Origin: Armatimonadota bacterium
Lineage (GTDB): Bacteria > Armatimonadota > Zipacnadia > JAUWAU01
Reading direction: 5' to 3'
DNA length: 64,000 nucleotides
Assembly: GCA_030601885.1 (NCBI GenBank)
Contig: JAUWAU010000009.1
Location: forward strand, 62,001-126,000
The first letter of the stretch is position 1, and every line of letters begins with the position of its first letter. The notes below the pieces were generated by a model. It searched no databases. It was given only the letters and a program-made list of their open reading frames with translations, and was not told the DNA's origin. Below, one piece after another: positions 45,024-55,521 of the stretch. The translations under genes and the position numbers were made by a program.

Positions 45024-48000
45024 CTAATCCGCCGCGATCCGGGCTGCATTGTTCACTTCCGTGATCTCTTTGGCCTCTCCGCGGACGGTCACGGTCAGAG
45101 TGCCAGCCGCCGGGAGGCCCTCGAAGGCAATCGTGGCTTTCTTGTCGTTCAGGTCCTCGGCGCTGCCGAGGCCGGCGTGCGGCTTGGCCGCGTAGAGCTT
45201 GCCGGCCTCGTTCTTTACTTCAATGGTGAATGACCCCGTGGCCTTGCAGCCGAGGTTGTGGACAATGACGGTCAGCGTCCCACCATTGCGAGTTGCATCC
45301 TCGTGGCTGACGGCAAGATCGCAGCGCTCGTACAGCGGGACGTCCTTCTTGACACACTTCGCCTCCACTACGTACAGCTTGTGGCTGGGCAAGGTGACCG
45401 GGATCATCTCGTAGCGCTTCAACTCCATACGCTGGGTCTGAGCGGCGCCGTCAATGCGGTCATCGCCGTCTGCGTCCACGCCCATGCGCACATCGTATGT
45501 GCCGGGCGCCAGGTTCCACACGCGGAGTGCGCCGCTCTGGGGCTTCTCCTCGAAGCTGAACCCGACCCAGCGCAGCAGCTCCGGCGTGTCGTCCAACACG
45601 AGGGCGGCGAAGTCCGGCGAGAAGCCGACGTAGCTCACCGCGAAGTGCGGCACGGTGTTGTTGCGGGCGCCGGGCATCCCGCCAAGGTACATGAAGTCGG
45701 TGAGGTTCTTGTGGATGGCGACTCGATCGCCGGATTGCTCGGTCTTCGTGTACAGGAACATTGTGTAGTACGTCTGCTTCCACAGGAACTCGAGCGCCGC
45801 GGCCAGGTGGCTCTTGTCGCGGGTGTAGTGCCATGCGGCGTACTTCTCCAGCGGCACGTAGTCGCCGCAGCCGAGGGAGCGTGTGGTGCCGGTCTCATAC
45901 TCGCGCTGGATGAGCTCGTCGAGCACGTCCGGAGGGCACTCCTGCAGATTCATGATGCGCAGCCACCAGGGGTTGGTCGCCACCCGGTCGGGGCGCTTGA
46001 CGTAGCGATCGTCGCGCGTCTGCTGGTAGAGGGCGAGGGGAACGCCGGAGGACTGATCGCGCAGGGAGGGCGTTCCGTCGAAGTACTCGGACACGAGCTG
46101 TGTGAGCCTGCGGTTGCCGTTGTACCACATGACGTTCAGGCCCGAGTGCATGATGAGCGGGCCGTAGCTGGACACATCCGGCGAGTCCCGCACTTCCCTG
46201 TCCCCGAAGTCCTCGCCGCGCAGCCGGCGCTTGCCATCCTCCGGATCGGTGAGCAGCCAGCCATCGTACCGCCGCGCCGTCGCCATCAGCCGTTCGACGA
46301 GCACCGGGTTGCCGTAGTCCAGCAGCGCCGCATACGGCTGGACGTTGATGCCCTCCTCGTACGCGTGCAGTGCGTCTTTGGTGATGATGTTGAGGCCATT
46401 GTGGATCTTGGTCTCCCAGCAATGGTCGGTGATGCGCCGGACCGAGTCCTTGAGCTTGCCATCGGGGTCATGGATCATGGCGAGGCTGACCCAGTCGCCG
46501 ACGAGATCGGTGTCGTCGCCGTAGAAGTTGCCCAGCTCGCCGTTGGGCACCTGGCGCTCGTCGATCCACCAGTTCACGAAGTACAGGAACTCGTGGAGAA
46601 GCTCCTTTTGCAGCAGCGCCCAGCGGGGGACGCGGGGGTCCTGAGGAAGATCGATGGGAAGCGACGCCCAGTATTGCTTGTCCCTCGGGTGCGTGAACAG
46701 CATGTAGCCGCGCGTCCAGCGATCGGCGGGGAAGCGGCGGTGCAGGTCCCACATGATGCGGGCGATGCCGTCGTACGGTGCCAGGGCGACGCGCAGGAAG
46801 GTGTCGTCGAAGGTGTTGTCGCCCCAGGGCCGTGGCTCGCTGAGCGCCGCGAAATTGTCCTTCAGGAGGCGATGCTGCCACCTCAGGTACGACTCGTTCG
46901 CCGTCGCCATATCTGGCCCATGCACCGTCGCGGTTGAGCCACCCGGCCCGCAGCGCACATGGCCGCCATCCCGGCTGACGAGCGTGAGCCACAGCTCGGT
47001 ATCCGCGGGCAGAAGCGTCGGCGGGAATTGGACGGTCAAATCGAGCACTCCAGGCCTCTCGACCCGAACGTCCACGTCCATCAGCCCCCGCCACAGATTA
47101 AACGGATCGTGCAGGCGGACGTTCACCGTGTTGCCGGCCGTCCAGCCATCGACCTTGAGTTGCAGACGCACGGCGCTGAGCGGCAGGTCCTTCGGCTGCG
47201 GCGGGAGCATGATGTGATGAAAGCGAAGGGGCTCGATGGTGAAGTCGTGAGCCGTCGGGGCATCGAGGCTGGCCATCATCACGTCGCGCTCGTCGGGCCG
47301 ATACCAGTGGATGAGTCGTACGCGGTTGTCCCCGGCGACGGTCTCGGGCCCCCGGCCGCTGAGGAAGCACTTCAGGACCTGCGGGTCCGACGGCTTCGCG
47401 CCGGCTCTCACATCCAGCAGAGCGATATCGTGCAGCTCGCGACGCTCCGACCGGTAATAGCTGCGGTCCTTCTCCGGGTAGACGCTCACCGCTTGCGCCG
47501 CGCACGGTTCGGCGAGGCGGAAGTTGCTGATGAAGCGCTCACCGATGAGCTTTGCGAGCATCTTGGCATCAGCGGGCCTCTCCCACGCGTCTCCCACACA
47601 TAGCGCGGCGGAGTCGATCAGTCCGTTGGCGCGCACCCAGTTGAACCGTTCGCCGGGCGGGAGCTTCAGGTGCAGTGCGCCGCCGCCGAGGTATTCGTAC
47701 CCGTGGTAGTGGACGGGCCACACCGAGTCCTCCCGCCCGTCAACCGCGCGCCAGCCGGAGATGCGCAGCGCCCGAGCGTCGTCAATGTCGGCGCGACGGA
47801 TCAGTGTGGGACCGTTAACCGGAATGAAGTGGCTCCGCGGCGCGTCGGTCCACGAGAGGTGCTCCAGCCGGTGGTTTGACGGCACTGCCGGCCCCGCGGC
47901 CGCAAGGCCGGCGACGATCGCCTCGCCCGCCGCCAGCGCCTTGATCTGCTCAGGCGAGAGCGCCACATCGAAGACCCGCATTTCGTCGAACTCCACGCCC

Positions 48001-48677
48001 GCAAGCAGGAGCCGTCCGGCCGACAGGTATCCCGTCTGATAGGAGCCCTTGCCCCAGTTGGCGGCCCACTCCGCTCCATCCAGGTAGGCGCGCATGCCCC
48101 GGCACTCGTCCCAGACGAGTGCGACGTGGTGCCAATTGCCGTCATTGAGCCTTGCGCCCGATAGCTCCAGCGATGCATTACTGTAGTTGCGGTCCATGGC
48201 GGTCATGGAGAGCGCGTCTGAGCCGCGCTGCGCCCTGAGCCGAATCAGCGCAGGCGGACGCGACGTGTCGTTCCCTTGACTGCTGATCTCGAACGTCGGC
48301 GTGCTCTTGGCGACCCTGACCCAGAAGCTGGCCGCGCCGACGCGCAGGCACACATGCCCCTGGAACTTGAAGCACGCGTTCTCCTCGCCCCGCGCCCGGC
48401 TCCTTCGCTGGGCCGTCATCTGCTCGGGTCGCAGATTGAGGGCTCTGCCAACCCGCCCCTCGCCAAAGATGAACTCCCAGCCTTGCCGCGCCCGGTGGCC
48501 GGCTATTTCGTGCATCTCCGGGAACCCCGCCCCGCTGTCGGCCCGCGGGCCTTGGTCGAAGGAGGCATAGAACGTCTCGCCTCCCGGCGGAATAGGACCG
48601 CGCTCGAACTCCGCACCATAAGCAAAGCACGTCGCGACACACGCCACAACGACGATTGGAAGCAGATTCCTGCCCAT
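45024..48677 (-). CDS. Giant secreted LamG/CARDB protein, paralog A
   Basis: A 1217-residue exported protein (signal 1-22). A LamG/concanavalin-like domain (about 30-240) has the diagnostic WHHVALVWDECRGMRAYLDG. A middle beta region (to about 590) ends in LPLSAVRLQLKVDGW. A helical domain (about 600-1020) follows; its most conserved block is NGELGxxxGDDTDLVGDW (Asn712 to Trp729). The C-terminus is a CARDB-like adhesion module (DLAVSHEDATRNGG, ITEVNNAARI). About 60-65 percent of residues look identical to the paralog at 50806-54507. The helical domain matches no family known to me; acidic Asp/Glu clusters suggest a catalytic or metal site. Confidence 0.75.
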   Translation of the reverse strand: MGRNLLPIVVVACVATCFAYGAEFERGPIPPGGETFYASFDQGPRADSGAGFPEMHEIAGHRARQGWEFIFGEGRVGRALNLRPEQMTAQRRSRARGEENACFKFQGHVCLRVGAASFWVRVAKSTPTFEISSQGNDTSRPPALIRLRAQRGSDALSMTAMDRNYSNASLELSGARLNDGNWHHVALVWDECRGMRAYLDGAEWAANWGKGSYQTGYLSAGRLLLAGVEFDEMRVFDVALSPEQIKALAAGEAIVAGLAAAGPAVPSNHRLEHLSWTDAPRSHFIPVNGPTLIRRADIDDARALRISGWRAVDGREDSVWPVHYHGYEYLGGGALHLKLPPGERFNWVRANGLIDSAALCVGDAWERPADAKMLAKLIGERFISNFRLAEPCAAQAVSVYPEKDRSYYRSERRELHDIALLDVRAGAKPSDPQVLKCFLSGRGPETVAGDNRVRLIHWYRPDERDVMMASLDAPTAHDFTIEPLRFHHIMLPPQPKDLPLSAVRLQLKVDGWTAGNTVNVRLHDPFNLWRGLMDVDVRVERPGVLDLTVQFPPTLLPADTELWLTLVSRDGGHVRCGPGGSTATVHGPDMATANESYLRWQHRLLKDNFAALSEPRPWGDNTFDDTFLRVALAPYDGIARIMWDLHRRFPADRWTRGYMLFTHPRDKQYWASLPIDLPQDPRVPRWALLQKELLHEFLYFVNWWIDERQVPNGELGNFYGDDTDLVGDWVSLAMIHDPDGKLKDSVRRITDHCWETKIHNGLNIITKDALHAYEEGINVQPYAALLDYGNPVLVERLMATARRYDGWLLTDPEDGKRRLRGEDFGDREVRDSPDVSSYGPLIMHSGLNVMWYNGNRRLTQLVSEYFDGTPSLRDQSSGVPLALYQQTRDDRYVKRPDRVATNPWWLRIMNLQECPPDVLDELIQREYETGTTRSLGCGDYVPLEKYAAWHYTRDKSHLAAALEFLWKQTYYTMFLYTKTEQSGDRVAIHKNLTDFMYLGGMPGARNNTVPHFAVSYVGFSPDFAALVLDDTPELLRWVGFSFEEKPQSGALRVWNLAPGTYDVRMGVDADGDDRIDGAAQTQRMELKRYEMIPVTLPSHKLYVVEAKCVKKDVPLYERCDLAVSHEDATRNGGTLTVIVHNLGCKATGSFTIEVKNEAGKLYAAKPHAGLGSAEDLNDKKATIAFEGLPAAGTLTVTVRGEAKEITEVNNAARIAAD

Positions 48678-48839
48678 GTCGTCTCCCTTCCAAGACGAGA
48701 GCTTCGCGCGAGTATATCACGCTCGGGCGGGGCACTCAAGCACTCGCTCGCCGGCGTAGGGAGCATGATGGCTCGGCGCTCCCAGGCTTTGCAGGTCGCA
48801 CGTTACCCCCACGAAGGGGAGCCAACGTACCAGAGGGAA

Positions 48840-50258
48840 ATGCTCCGCGTGATCGACTCAGAGGCGACAACAGAGAAGCGCCCGGTGAGCAACCGCCCCC
48901 TCACCCGCCGCCGGTTCCTGCAATTCGTCGCACCTGGTCCTCTGGCGCTTGCCGCACTCTCTGGGGCGGCGGCTGGAGCCCAAGAGAAGCCGACACGGAG
49001 GTCTGAGACCGCCATGCAAGTTGAGATCGCCCGACACGCGCTGGATCGCGTGCCCCTGTCCATCATCTTCGACGACTCGACCGTGCTCATCAACATGAAC
49101 TACTTCTGGATGCGGGACCGGAACCTGGTGGACGGCCAGGGCCGGCGCTGGGAGGATGTGCCCGTCGTGCACCCGGAGTCATTCACGCGGGAGTTCGCCG
49201 AGTTCTGCCTGGAACATGGCGTGCGGGGCAAGTACAGCGTCGTGCCCTGTCCCGCGGCGCTCGGGCGCATCGACGAGGGGCTGCCGCTGTTCAGCAGAGC
49301 GCAGCAGGAGAGCTGGCTGGATATGTGCCGGGAGCTGATCGTTCCGGCGTACGACATCACCCCGGAGATGATAACGCACAGCAAAGTCGTCGATCCAAAG
49401 ACGCTCAAGCCGGTGGAGCCGGAGATCTGGGAGCAGTACGAGTGGCAGACACTCCCCGTGGATCAGGCGGAGCTCGTGTTCGACTACATTGCCATTGCCT
49501 GCCAGATCCTGGAGAACGTCGGCCTGACGCCGGAGGGCGTCACCTCGCCGGGCGGCTTCGGCGGGAAGACGCTGGAGTTCTACGCCAAGGTGGCCGGCGA
49601 GGCGGTGCGGGACGTCACGGGCAATCCGACGCCGTACTTCTTCAAGCGGATATCACGCGGTGACTCGGTCGAGACGCCCGTCTGGTACGCGGACCGCGAT
49701 GGCGGCACTGCCGTCGGCGAGATCATCGCCTCCACGGGCGACTGGACCGGCTCCTGGACGGGGTACGGTGAGGTGAACGCCGACAAGTACATCACCGCCG
49801 ACCTGCAGGGCGGGCGCTTGCCCGAGGTGATCGACGCCGGCGATCCTGCCGTCCTAATCAGCCACTGGCAGGGCTTCTACGGCCTGCACAACGAGGACCG
49901 GCGTGGCTTCAACGCCTTCAAGACGGTCGTGCGGCGGCTGGAGGAGCGCGACCCGAAAGGCGAACGGACGCAGTGGCGCAAGTGCAGCGAGATCACCAAC
50001 TACGCCTGCGCCCGGGAGATGGCCGAGCTCACGGTGGAGGACCACACGATCCGGCTCGACTTGCCGGTGCAAGTCCCGGACTTCACCCTCCGCATCGCCG
50101 GCTCCAACGTGCGCGGGGTCTCCGTGGACGGCAAGCCGCTCCAGCGCGCCGCGTCGCGCGCTGGCTTCAAGAGCGGCTGCTTCTTGCGCGAAGACGATGC
50201 CACACTTGCGGCCTTCGACCCCGCGGCACGCCGGACGACCGTTGATGTTGAGGCGTAG
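48840..50258 (+). CDS. Tat-exported polysaccharide-deacetylase-like protein
   Basis: About 472 residues with a twin-arginine leader (LTRRRFLQFVAPGPLALAA). The domain begins PLSIIFDDSTVLINMNYFW, the strand-plus-Asp pair of deacetylase-type TIM barrels, and continues with FCLEHGVRGKYSVVPCP, EMITHSKV (candidate metal His) and GVTSPGGFGGKTLEFYAK. A final small beta domain ends in FDPAARRTTVDVEA. The start is uncertain: the ATG at 48840 sits close behind GAGGG and a GTG follows at 48849. It is encoded between the two giant LamG paralogs. Deacetylase activity is inferred from fold only. Confidence 0.6.
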   Translation: MLRVIDSEATTEKRPVSNRPLTRRRFLQFVAPGPLALAALSGAAAGAQEKPTRRSETAMQVEIARHALDRVPLSIIFDDSTVLINMNYFWMRDRNLVDGQGRRWEDVPVVHPESFTREFAEFCLEHGVRGKYSVVPCPAALGRIDEGLPLFSRAQQESWLDMCRELIVPAYDITPEMITHSKVVDPKTLKPVEPEIWEQYEWQTLPVDQAELVFDYIAIACQILENVGLTPEGVTSPGGFGGKTLEFYAKVAGEAVRDVTGNPTPYFFKRISRGDSVETPVWYADRDGGTAVGEIIASTGDWTGSWTGYGEVNADKYITADLQGGRLPEVIDAGDPAVLISHWQGFYGLHNEDRRGFNAFKTVVRRLEERDPKGERTQWRKCSEITNYACAREMAELTVEDHTIRLDLPVQVPDFTLRIAGSNVRGVSVDGKPLQRAASRAGFKSGCFLREDDATLAAFDPAARRTTVDVEA

Positions 50259-50805
50259 TCTGCGGGCGACTCAGCGCCGAGAGGATGCGGGAGTGGCGGG
50301 GGCCCCGCACCCCTGCGCCGGGCAAGCCGTCGTTTACAAGACCGCCAGCAACCTTTGAAATAGGTTTACGCAGCTTTTGCGAGACGTTGCCCCCCACAGG
50401 CAATAATACAGGTGATGATACTCCTACGCGTCTCCTTCACAATCTTGTGGGCTTACCTCTGGATGCTCTGCTCATGACGGCGCCCAAAGAGGCCGGCGCT
50501 CCCTCCGCTCGGTAGCGCCCTGTTGGCGTCTTTGACCGGTCCGGCAACCCGTCATGCCCCCCGCGCAGACGCTCTCGCCACCGCATGCTCTCACCCGCAT
50601 CTGCCACGACACGCATCCTCGGCTGCCTTCAGCAGCGGATCGGCTTCTGCCCCGCCCCGGGCGTCCACACTTCACATCTCGTAGTGAGCCCCCGAACCCG
50701 CTCAGGTTCTTCTTCGCGTCCGACTAATTCCCTCGACCAGAAAGGGATCGATCGGCGCGTGGCAAAGATGTCGCCAAAGTGCCCCAGTGAGAGGAGTCCG
50801 AGCTT
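50259..50805. other. Long intergenic region without a recognisable gene
   Basis: About 547 bases between the deacetylase-like gene and LamG paralog B. Open frames here are short and lack start signals. A GC hairpin sits near its left end. A modest AT-rich patch (50397-50420) may carry the promoter of the following gene, but no clear -35/-10 pair was found. GAGGAG precedes the ATG at 50806. Confidence 0.5.
50296..50308 (+). terminator. Possible terminator hairpin after the deacetylase-like gene
   Basis: GCGGGG (50296-50301) pairs perfectly with CCCCGC (50303-50308) about 40 bases beyond the stop, and the stem can extend imperfectly. There is no T-run after it, so it may not act alone. Confidence 0.35.
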
Positions 50806-53800
50806 ATGGCCAGGCATCTGGTGCCGACTCTGCTTCTGACGTGGATTGGCGTAAGCGTGGCGGTTGCCGCCGAGTACCCGCGGGGACCCGTTCCCCGGGG
50901 AGGCGAGACGTTCCGCGCCTCGTTCGAAAACGGGCCCAAGGCCGACCTGGGCGCCGGATTCCCGGAGATGCGTGCCTACATGTCACGGTCGCGAAACCGG
51001 CCGGAGTGGCAGTTCGACTTCATCGAGGGCCGCGTGGGCCGGGCGCTGGACGTGCGGCCGGAGCGAGAGTCCCTCACACAGGCGAGGAGGCAAATTGCGC
51101 CGCAGGGCGACACCGCGTGCTTCAAGGCACAGGGCCACCTCTGCCTGCGCGTGGGCACGATCAGCTTCTGGTTCCGGGCCACGGAGGGCGCGCCGGTCTT
51201 GGCGATCTCGTCTCAGACTAATGACACGCACGTGGCGCCACTGCTTGCCCTCAGCGACACCTCTGAAGAAGGCGCTGACCCCCTGCAGGGAGTGGCCCTT
51301 CGGACCATGCGCCGTGATTACAGCGATGCACGGCTGACATTGCCCAAAGCGAAGCTGAGCGACGGCCGATGGCATCATGTGGCCATCGTATGGGACGAGT
51401 ACCACGGCGCAAAAGTCTACTTGGACGGGCGCGTATGGGCTACAAACTGGGGCAGGGGCGCCTATCAGACCGGCTATCTGTCGGCAGGGAGACTCGCGCT
51501 CGGCGGAGCGGCGTTCGACGAGGTACGCATATTCGACGTGGCGCTGTCGAATGCGCAGGTGAAGGCCCTCGCCGACGGGCGCTCCGACGTGCCGGGTCTG
51601 TCGGTACTGAAGCCGGACGTCCCCGCCGAACACAGGCTGGAGCAGCTCGGCTGGCTGCGTGCGCCGGGCGACCACTTCACCACGGTCGCCGGGCCCACGT
51701 TGATCCGTCGCGTCAACGTGGACGATGCACGAGTCGTCCTGATCTCCGGTTGGCGCGGCGTAGACGGACGACAGGACTCTGTATGGCCGCTGCACTACCA
51801 CGGCTACCAATACCCCGACCGGCGCGGGCCCCTTCGGCTCAAGCTCGCGCCCGGCGGGCGCTTCAACCTGGTGCGCGTCACGGGGAGCATCGACGAGGCC
51901 AGCCTGTGCGTTGGGGACGCGTTCGTCAGGCCAGCCGACGCCCGCGTGCTCGCCGCCTTTACCGGCGAGCGCTTCATCACCAACTTCCACCTGGAGCGGG
52001 AGTGTTCCGAGTCGCGGGTGAGCGTCTACCCCGAGCAGGTGTCCAAAACCAGCAGGAAAAGCACCATGTACTACTGGTCGAAGAGTCGCGAGCTCCGCGA
52101 CCTGGCGCTCCTCGATGTACGCCCGGGGCAGACGCCATCCCATCGCCCAGTGCTTACATACGGCATCACGGACGCACCTCCCGAGACGGTTGCCGGCGAC
52201 AATCGGGTCCGGCTGATCCACTGGTATCGGCCCGGGGAACGCATCATCCTGCTGGGCGGCGATGAGGCGGGACCGGCGACGCGGGCCGCCATCGAGCCGC
52301 TGCGCTTCCTCCACTTCATGCTGCCGCCACAGCCGAAGGATCTTCCCCTCAGCGCGGTGCGGCTCCAACTAAAGGTGGACGGCTGGAAGGTTGGCAACAC
52401 GGTCAACGTCCGTGTCCACGATCCCTTCAATCTGTGGCGGGCACTGAGCGACGTGGACGTGGCGGTCGGCACGCCGGGCGAGCTCGACCTGGCGCTGGAG
52501 TTCCCGCCCACGCTGCTGCCGGCCGGCACCGAGCTTTGGGTGACGCTCATCAGCCGCGATGGCGGGCGCATCCGGTGCGGCCGGGATGGCTCCAAGATCA
52601 TCACCTACGGGCCGGACCTGGAACGCGCCAAGCAGTCATACCTGACCTGGCAGCACCGGCTCCTGAAGGACAACTTCGCTATGCTGAGCGAGCCGCGGCC
52701 GTGGGGCTACATAGCGGAAGACGATACGTTCCTCCGCGTGACGATGGCACCGTACGATGCCATCGCGCGGATCGTGCAGGATCTGCATCGCCGCTTTCCC
52801 ACCGACCGATGGCTCCGCGGGTACATGGTGTACACGCATCCCAACTGGAAGCAGTATTGGGACGCGCTGCCCATCGATCTGCCGCGCGACCCGCGCGTGC
52901 CGCGGTGGGCGCTGCTGCAGAAGGAGCTGCTGGGCGAATTCCTCTACTTCGTCCACTGGTGGATCGACAACCGGCAGGCGCCCAACGGCGAGCTCGGCAG
53001 CGGCTGGGGCGACGACACTGATCTCGTGGGCGACTGGGTCAGCGCCCACTTCATCCACGATCCCGACGACAAGCTGGTGCGCTCGCAGCGCCTCGTCGCC
53101 GACTATTGCTGGCAGAACCTGATGCGCAACGGGCTGAACATCCGGCATACGGATGCACTGCACGCCTACGAGGACGGCCCCAATGTGCAGCCCTACGCCG
53201 CCCTCATGGACTACGGCAATCCGGTGCTATGGGAGCGCCTTCTCGCGACCGCCCGACGCTACGACGGGCACATCCTCACCCCGCCCAAAGACGGCAAGCG
53301 CTACATGGCCGGCACCTTCTACTCCGACGAGCAGGTGTCCACCACCTCCCGCTCCAGCAAGCCCTACCATGAACGCCTCATCCTGAACGCCGGGCTGACG
53401 CTCATGTGGTACAACGGCCACGCCGGACTCACCACAATGATGGCCGAGGTCCTCGATGGCGCCGAGCGAATCCGCGACTCGAGCGCCCGAGTGCAGCACG
53501 CGCTCTACCAGCAGACCCGCGACGAGCGTCTCGTCCATCGGTTCCCCAACTACGCCAGGAACCCGCTGTGGGTTCGCCTCTTGAACCTCAAAGAGTGCGA
53601 TCCGCAGGTGCTGCAGGAGCTCATCGATCACAAGTACGAGCTGGGCTCCACCCGGGCTCTGGGCAATGGGAACATGGCGCCCCTCATCAAGTACGTCGCC
53701 TGGCACTACACCCGCGACAAGTCACACCTGATCCCGGCCCTCGAGTACCTCTGGAAGCAGACCTACTACACCATGTACCTGTATACGAAGACCGAGCAGT

Positions 53801-54507
53801 CCGGCGACCGTGTCGCCGTCCACAAAAACCTCACCGATTTCATGTACACCGGCGGCACACCGGGAGCCCGGAGCCACATCGTTCCGATCTTCGCCGTCAG
53901 CTACGAGGGACTGTCGCCCGAGTTCGCGGCAATGGTGCTCGACGACACACCCGAGTTCCTGCGTTGGGTCGGGTTCAACTTCGAGGACAAGCCCCAGACC
54001 GGCAAGCTGCGGGTCTGGAACCTGGTGCCCGGGACATACGAGGTTCGGATGGGCGTCGATGCCGACGGGGACGATCGCATCGACGGACCGGCGGAGACGC
54101 TCACGCTGGCTCTCAAGCGTTACGAGGCCATCCCCATCACCTTGCCCAGTCACACGCTGTACGTGGTGGAGGCGAAGTGCATCCGGAAGGACGTTCCGCT
54201 GTATGATCGCTGCGATTTGGCGATCACTCACGAGGACGCCACGCGCGAGGGACGCGCGCTCTCGGTAATCGTTCACAACATCGGCTGCCATCCGAGCGGG
54301 GCGTTTACGGTCGAAGTCAAGGACGGGGCCGGGCGAGTCGTGGCCACGAAACGCCATGCGAGCTTGGAAGGCGTGGCGGACCTTCAGGACAAGAAGGCCT
54401 CACTGAGCTTCGAGAACATGCCTGCCGACGGAACGCTCGAGGTCAGCGTACGGGGCCCGGCCAAGGAGATCACCGAGGTAAACAACGTGGCCCGGATCAA
54501 AGAGTAA
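50806..54507 (+). CDS. Giant secreted LamG/CARDB protein, paralog B
   Basis: A 1233-residue exported protein (signal 1-22, AVAAEYPRGP) with the same domain order as paralog A: LamG (about 30-245; WHHVAIVWDEYHGAKVYLDG), middle beta region, helical domain with NGELGSGWGDDTDLVGDW (from Asn727) and C-terminal CARDB (ITEVNNVARIKE). The helical domain repeats A's LLKDNF, SEPRPWG and DLHRRFP and adds HYTRDKSHL. The two genes diverge from the deacetylase-like locus, so they form a large inverted gene pair. Probably cell-surface glycan-active or adhesive proteins. Confidence 0.75.
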   Translation: MARHLVPTLLLTWIGVSVAVAAEYPRGPVPRGGETFRASFENGPKADLGAGFPEMRAYMSRSRNRPEWQFDFIEGRVGRALDVRPERESLTQARRQIAPQGDTACFKAQGHLCLRVGTISFWFRATEGAPVLAISSQTNDTHVAPLLALSDTSEEGADPLQGVALRTMRRDYSDARLTLPKAKLSDGRWHHVAIVWDEYHGAKVYLDGRVWATNWGRGAYQTGYLSAGRLALGGAAFDEVRIFDVALSNAQVKALADGRSDVPGLSVLKPDVPAEHRLEQLGWLRAPGDHFTTVAGPTLIRRVNVDDARVVLISGWRGVDGRQDSVWPLHYHGYQYPDRRGPLRLKLAPGGRFNLVRVTGSIDEASLCVGDAFVRPADARVLAAFTGERFITNFHLERECSESRVSVYPEQVSKTSRKSTMYYWSKSRELRDLALLDVRPGQTPSHRPVLTYGITDAPPETVAGDNRVRLIHWYRPGERIILLGGDEAGPATRAAIEPLRFLHFMLPPQPKDLPLSAVRLQLKVDGWKVGNTVNVRVHDPFNLWRALSDVDVAVGTPGELDLALEFPPTLLPAGTELWVTLISRDGGRIRCGRDGSKIITYGPDLERAKQSYLTWQHRLLKDNFAMLSEPRPWGYIAEDDTFLRVTMAPYDAIARIVQDLHRRFPTDRWLRGYMVYTHPNWKQYWDALPIDLPRDPRVPRWALLQKELLGEFLYFVHWWIDNRQAPNGELGSGWGDDTDLVGDWVSAHFIHDPDDKLVRSQRLVADYCWQNLMRNGLNIRHTDALHAYEDGPNVQPYAALMDYGNPVLWERLLATARRYDGHILTPPKDGKRYMAGTFYSDEQVSTTSRSSKPYHERLILNAGLTLMWYNGHAGLTTMMAEVLDGAERIRDSSARVQHALYQQTRDERLVHRFPNYARNPLWVRLLNLKECDPQVLQELIDHKYELGSTRALGNGNMAPLIKYVAWHYTRDKSHLIPALEYLWKQTYYTMYLYTKTEQSGDRVAVHKNLTDFMYTGGTPGARSHIVPIFAVSYEGLSPEFAAMVLDDTPEFLRWVGFNFEDKPQTGKLRVWNLVPGTYEVRMGVDADGDDRIDGPAETLTLALKRYEAIPITLPSHTLYVVEAKCIRKDVPLYDRCDLAITHEDATREGRALSVIVHNIGCHPSGAFTVEVKDGAGRVVATKRHASLEGVADLQDKKASLSFENMPADGTLEVSVRGPAKEITEVNNVARIKE

Positions 54508-54528
54508 GGTCGTTGCCCGGCGGCGCTC

Positions 54529-54876
54529 TTACATCTCCTCCAGGTGGCCATTCAACCGATAGGTTCGGCCCGCATCTGTGCTGAACTCAGCCACCTTCTC
54601 GGCGCAGCGGACCTTGCACGGCCCGGCCAGTTTGGATCTGATCACCGCAGAGGTCAGCTTTCCGTCGTCCCAGTTGATGTCCACCTCGAATCCTCCGCGC
54701 GCTCGCAGGCCGTTGACGTGTCCGTCGGGCCAGGCCTTCGGCAGCGCCGGCAGAAGGTGGATCTCGCCGGTGTGGCTTTGCAGAAGCATCTCCGCGATAC
54801 CGGCGCACCCGCCGAAGTTGCCGTCGATCTGGAAGGGCGGGTGCGTGTCGAACATGTTCGGCAGTGTGGCGCTCAA
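54529..54876 (-). pseudogene. GH95 alpha-L-fucosidase relic, C-terminal fragment
   Basis: About 115 codons reading [20 protein letters not shown], then [18 protein letters not shown] and [19 protein letters not shown]. This is the unmistakable C-terminal part of GH95 alpha-L-fucosidases, whose full length is near 750-800 residues. The frame is intact to its stop, but the upstream 600-plus residues are missing; the similarity begins where the RDD gene ends (the two overlap by four bases). The N-terminal remnant survives at 55522-55800. Not expected to be functional. Confidence 0.85.
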
Positions 54877-55445
54877 TGAACTTGCACCACCGACGTTTGC
54901 GCCCAGCGATCATGGAGTGTCTGCCTGCGGGGATGGCCCAGAATGGAGAGCGCGTCCACGATCAGCCATGCTGCGAGCGGAGACACGAGCAGAGCGGAGC
55001 GGGGGCCGGCGACGTGCGCGTGCGCCGCAGACCACAATACCCAGAAGGGGATGAGGAAGAGGAGCGGAACGAGGGGAGCCGACTTGGCTGCCCATCTGCG
55101 CCATGCCTGACGTGCATCGGGCCGCTTGGCTCCCGGTCCGACTACGGCGATGTGCAGCAGGGCCTTGCCCACGCTCTGGCCCCCGCGCTCCACGAGGATC
55201 CAGTCGTTCACGGCGGGGGCTACGAATGGCATCACAAGGCCCACGAATCCGAACACGTAGTGCAGAAGCCTCCCCGCTTGGCTAGAAGGCGAGTCGGATA
55301 GCAGTAGAGCAAGTGTGAATGCAACCACGGGGACGCCAACGACGACACAATCGATCACATGTGCCAGCAAGCGTTGGCGGAGCGTGGCCAGAGGAAGCTC
55401 CGGGGACGGATGCTGCGAGTCGGGCCGGCTCCTTTCAGGTGTCAC
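54873..55445 (-). CDS. RDD-family membrane protein
   Basis: A 190-residue membrane protein with three hydrophobic stretches. The first RDD segment is [21 protein letters not shown], with Arg and Asp in the family positions, and the second is [26 protein letters not shown] proteins are small integral membrane proteins of varied or unknown role. Start GTG at 55443-55445. It sits inside the footprint of a broken GH95 fucosidase gene, in the same orientation, and evidently replaced its middle section. Confidence 0.85.
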   Translation of the reverse strand: MTPERSRPDSQHPSPELPLATLRQRLLAHVIDCVVVGVPVVAFTLALLLSDSPSSQAGRLLHYVFGFVGLVMPFVAPAVNDWILVERGGQSVGKALLHIAVVGPGAKRPDARQAWRRWAAKSAPLVPLLFLIPFWVLWSAAHAHVAGPRSALLVSPLAAWLIVDALSILGHPRRQTLHDRWAQTSVVQVH

Positions 55446-55521
55446 TTCACATTCGCCTCCTCTTCTCAGGATAGCACTCGTCCTCGAGGCATCCGAGGGA
55501 GCCTTCGAGCAAAGCGCTAGG

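Noticed and set aside
45258..46937. Rightward 559-codon frame inside LamG paralog A
   Set aside because: Antisense composition; the leftward protein is matched by a full-length paralog at 50806-54507.
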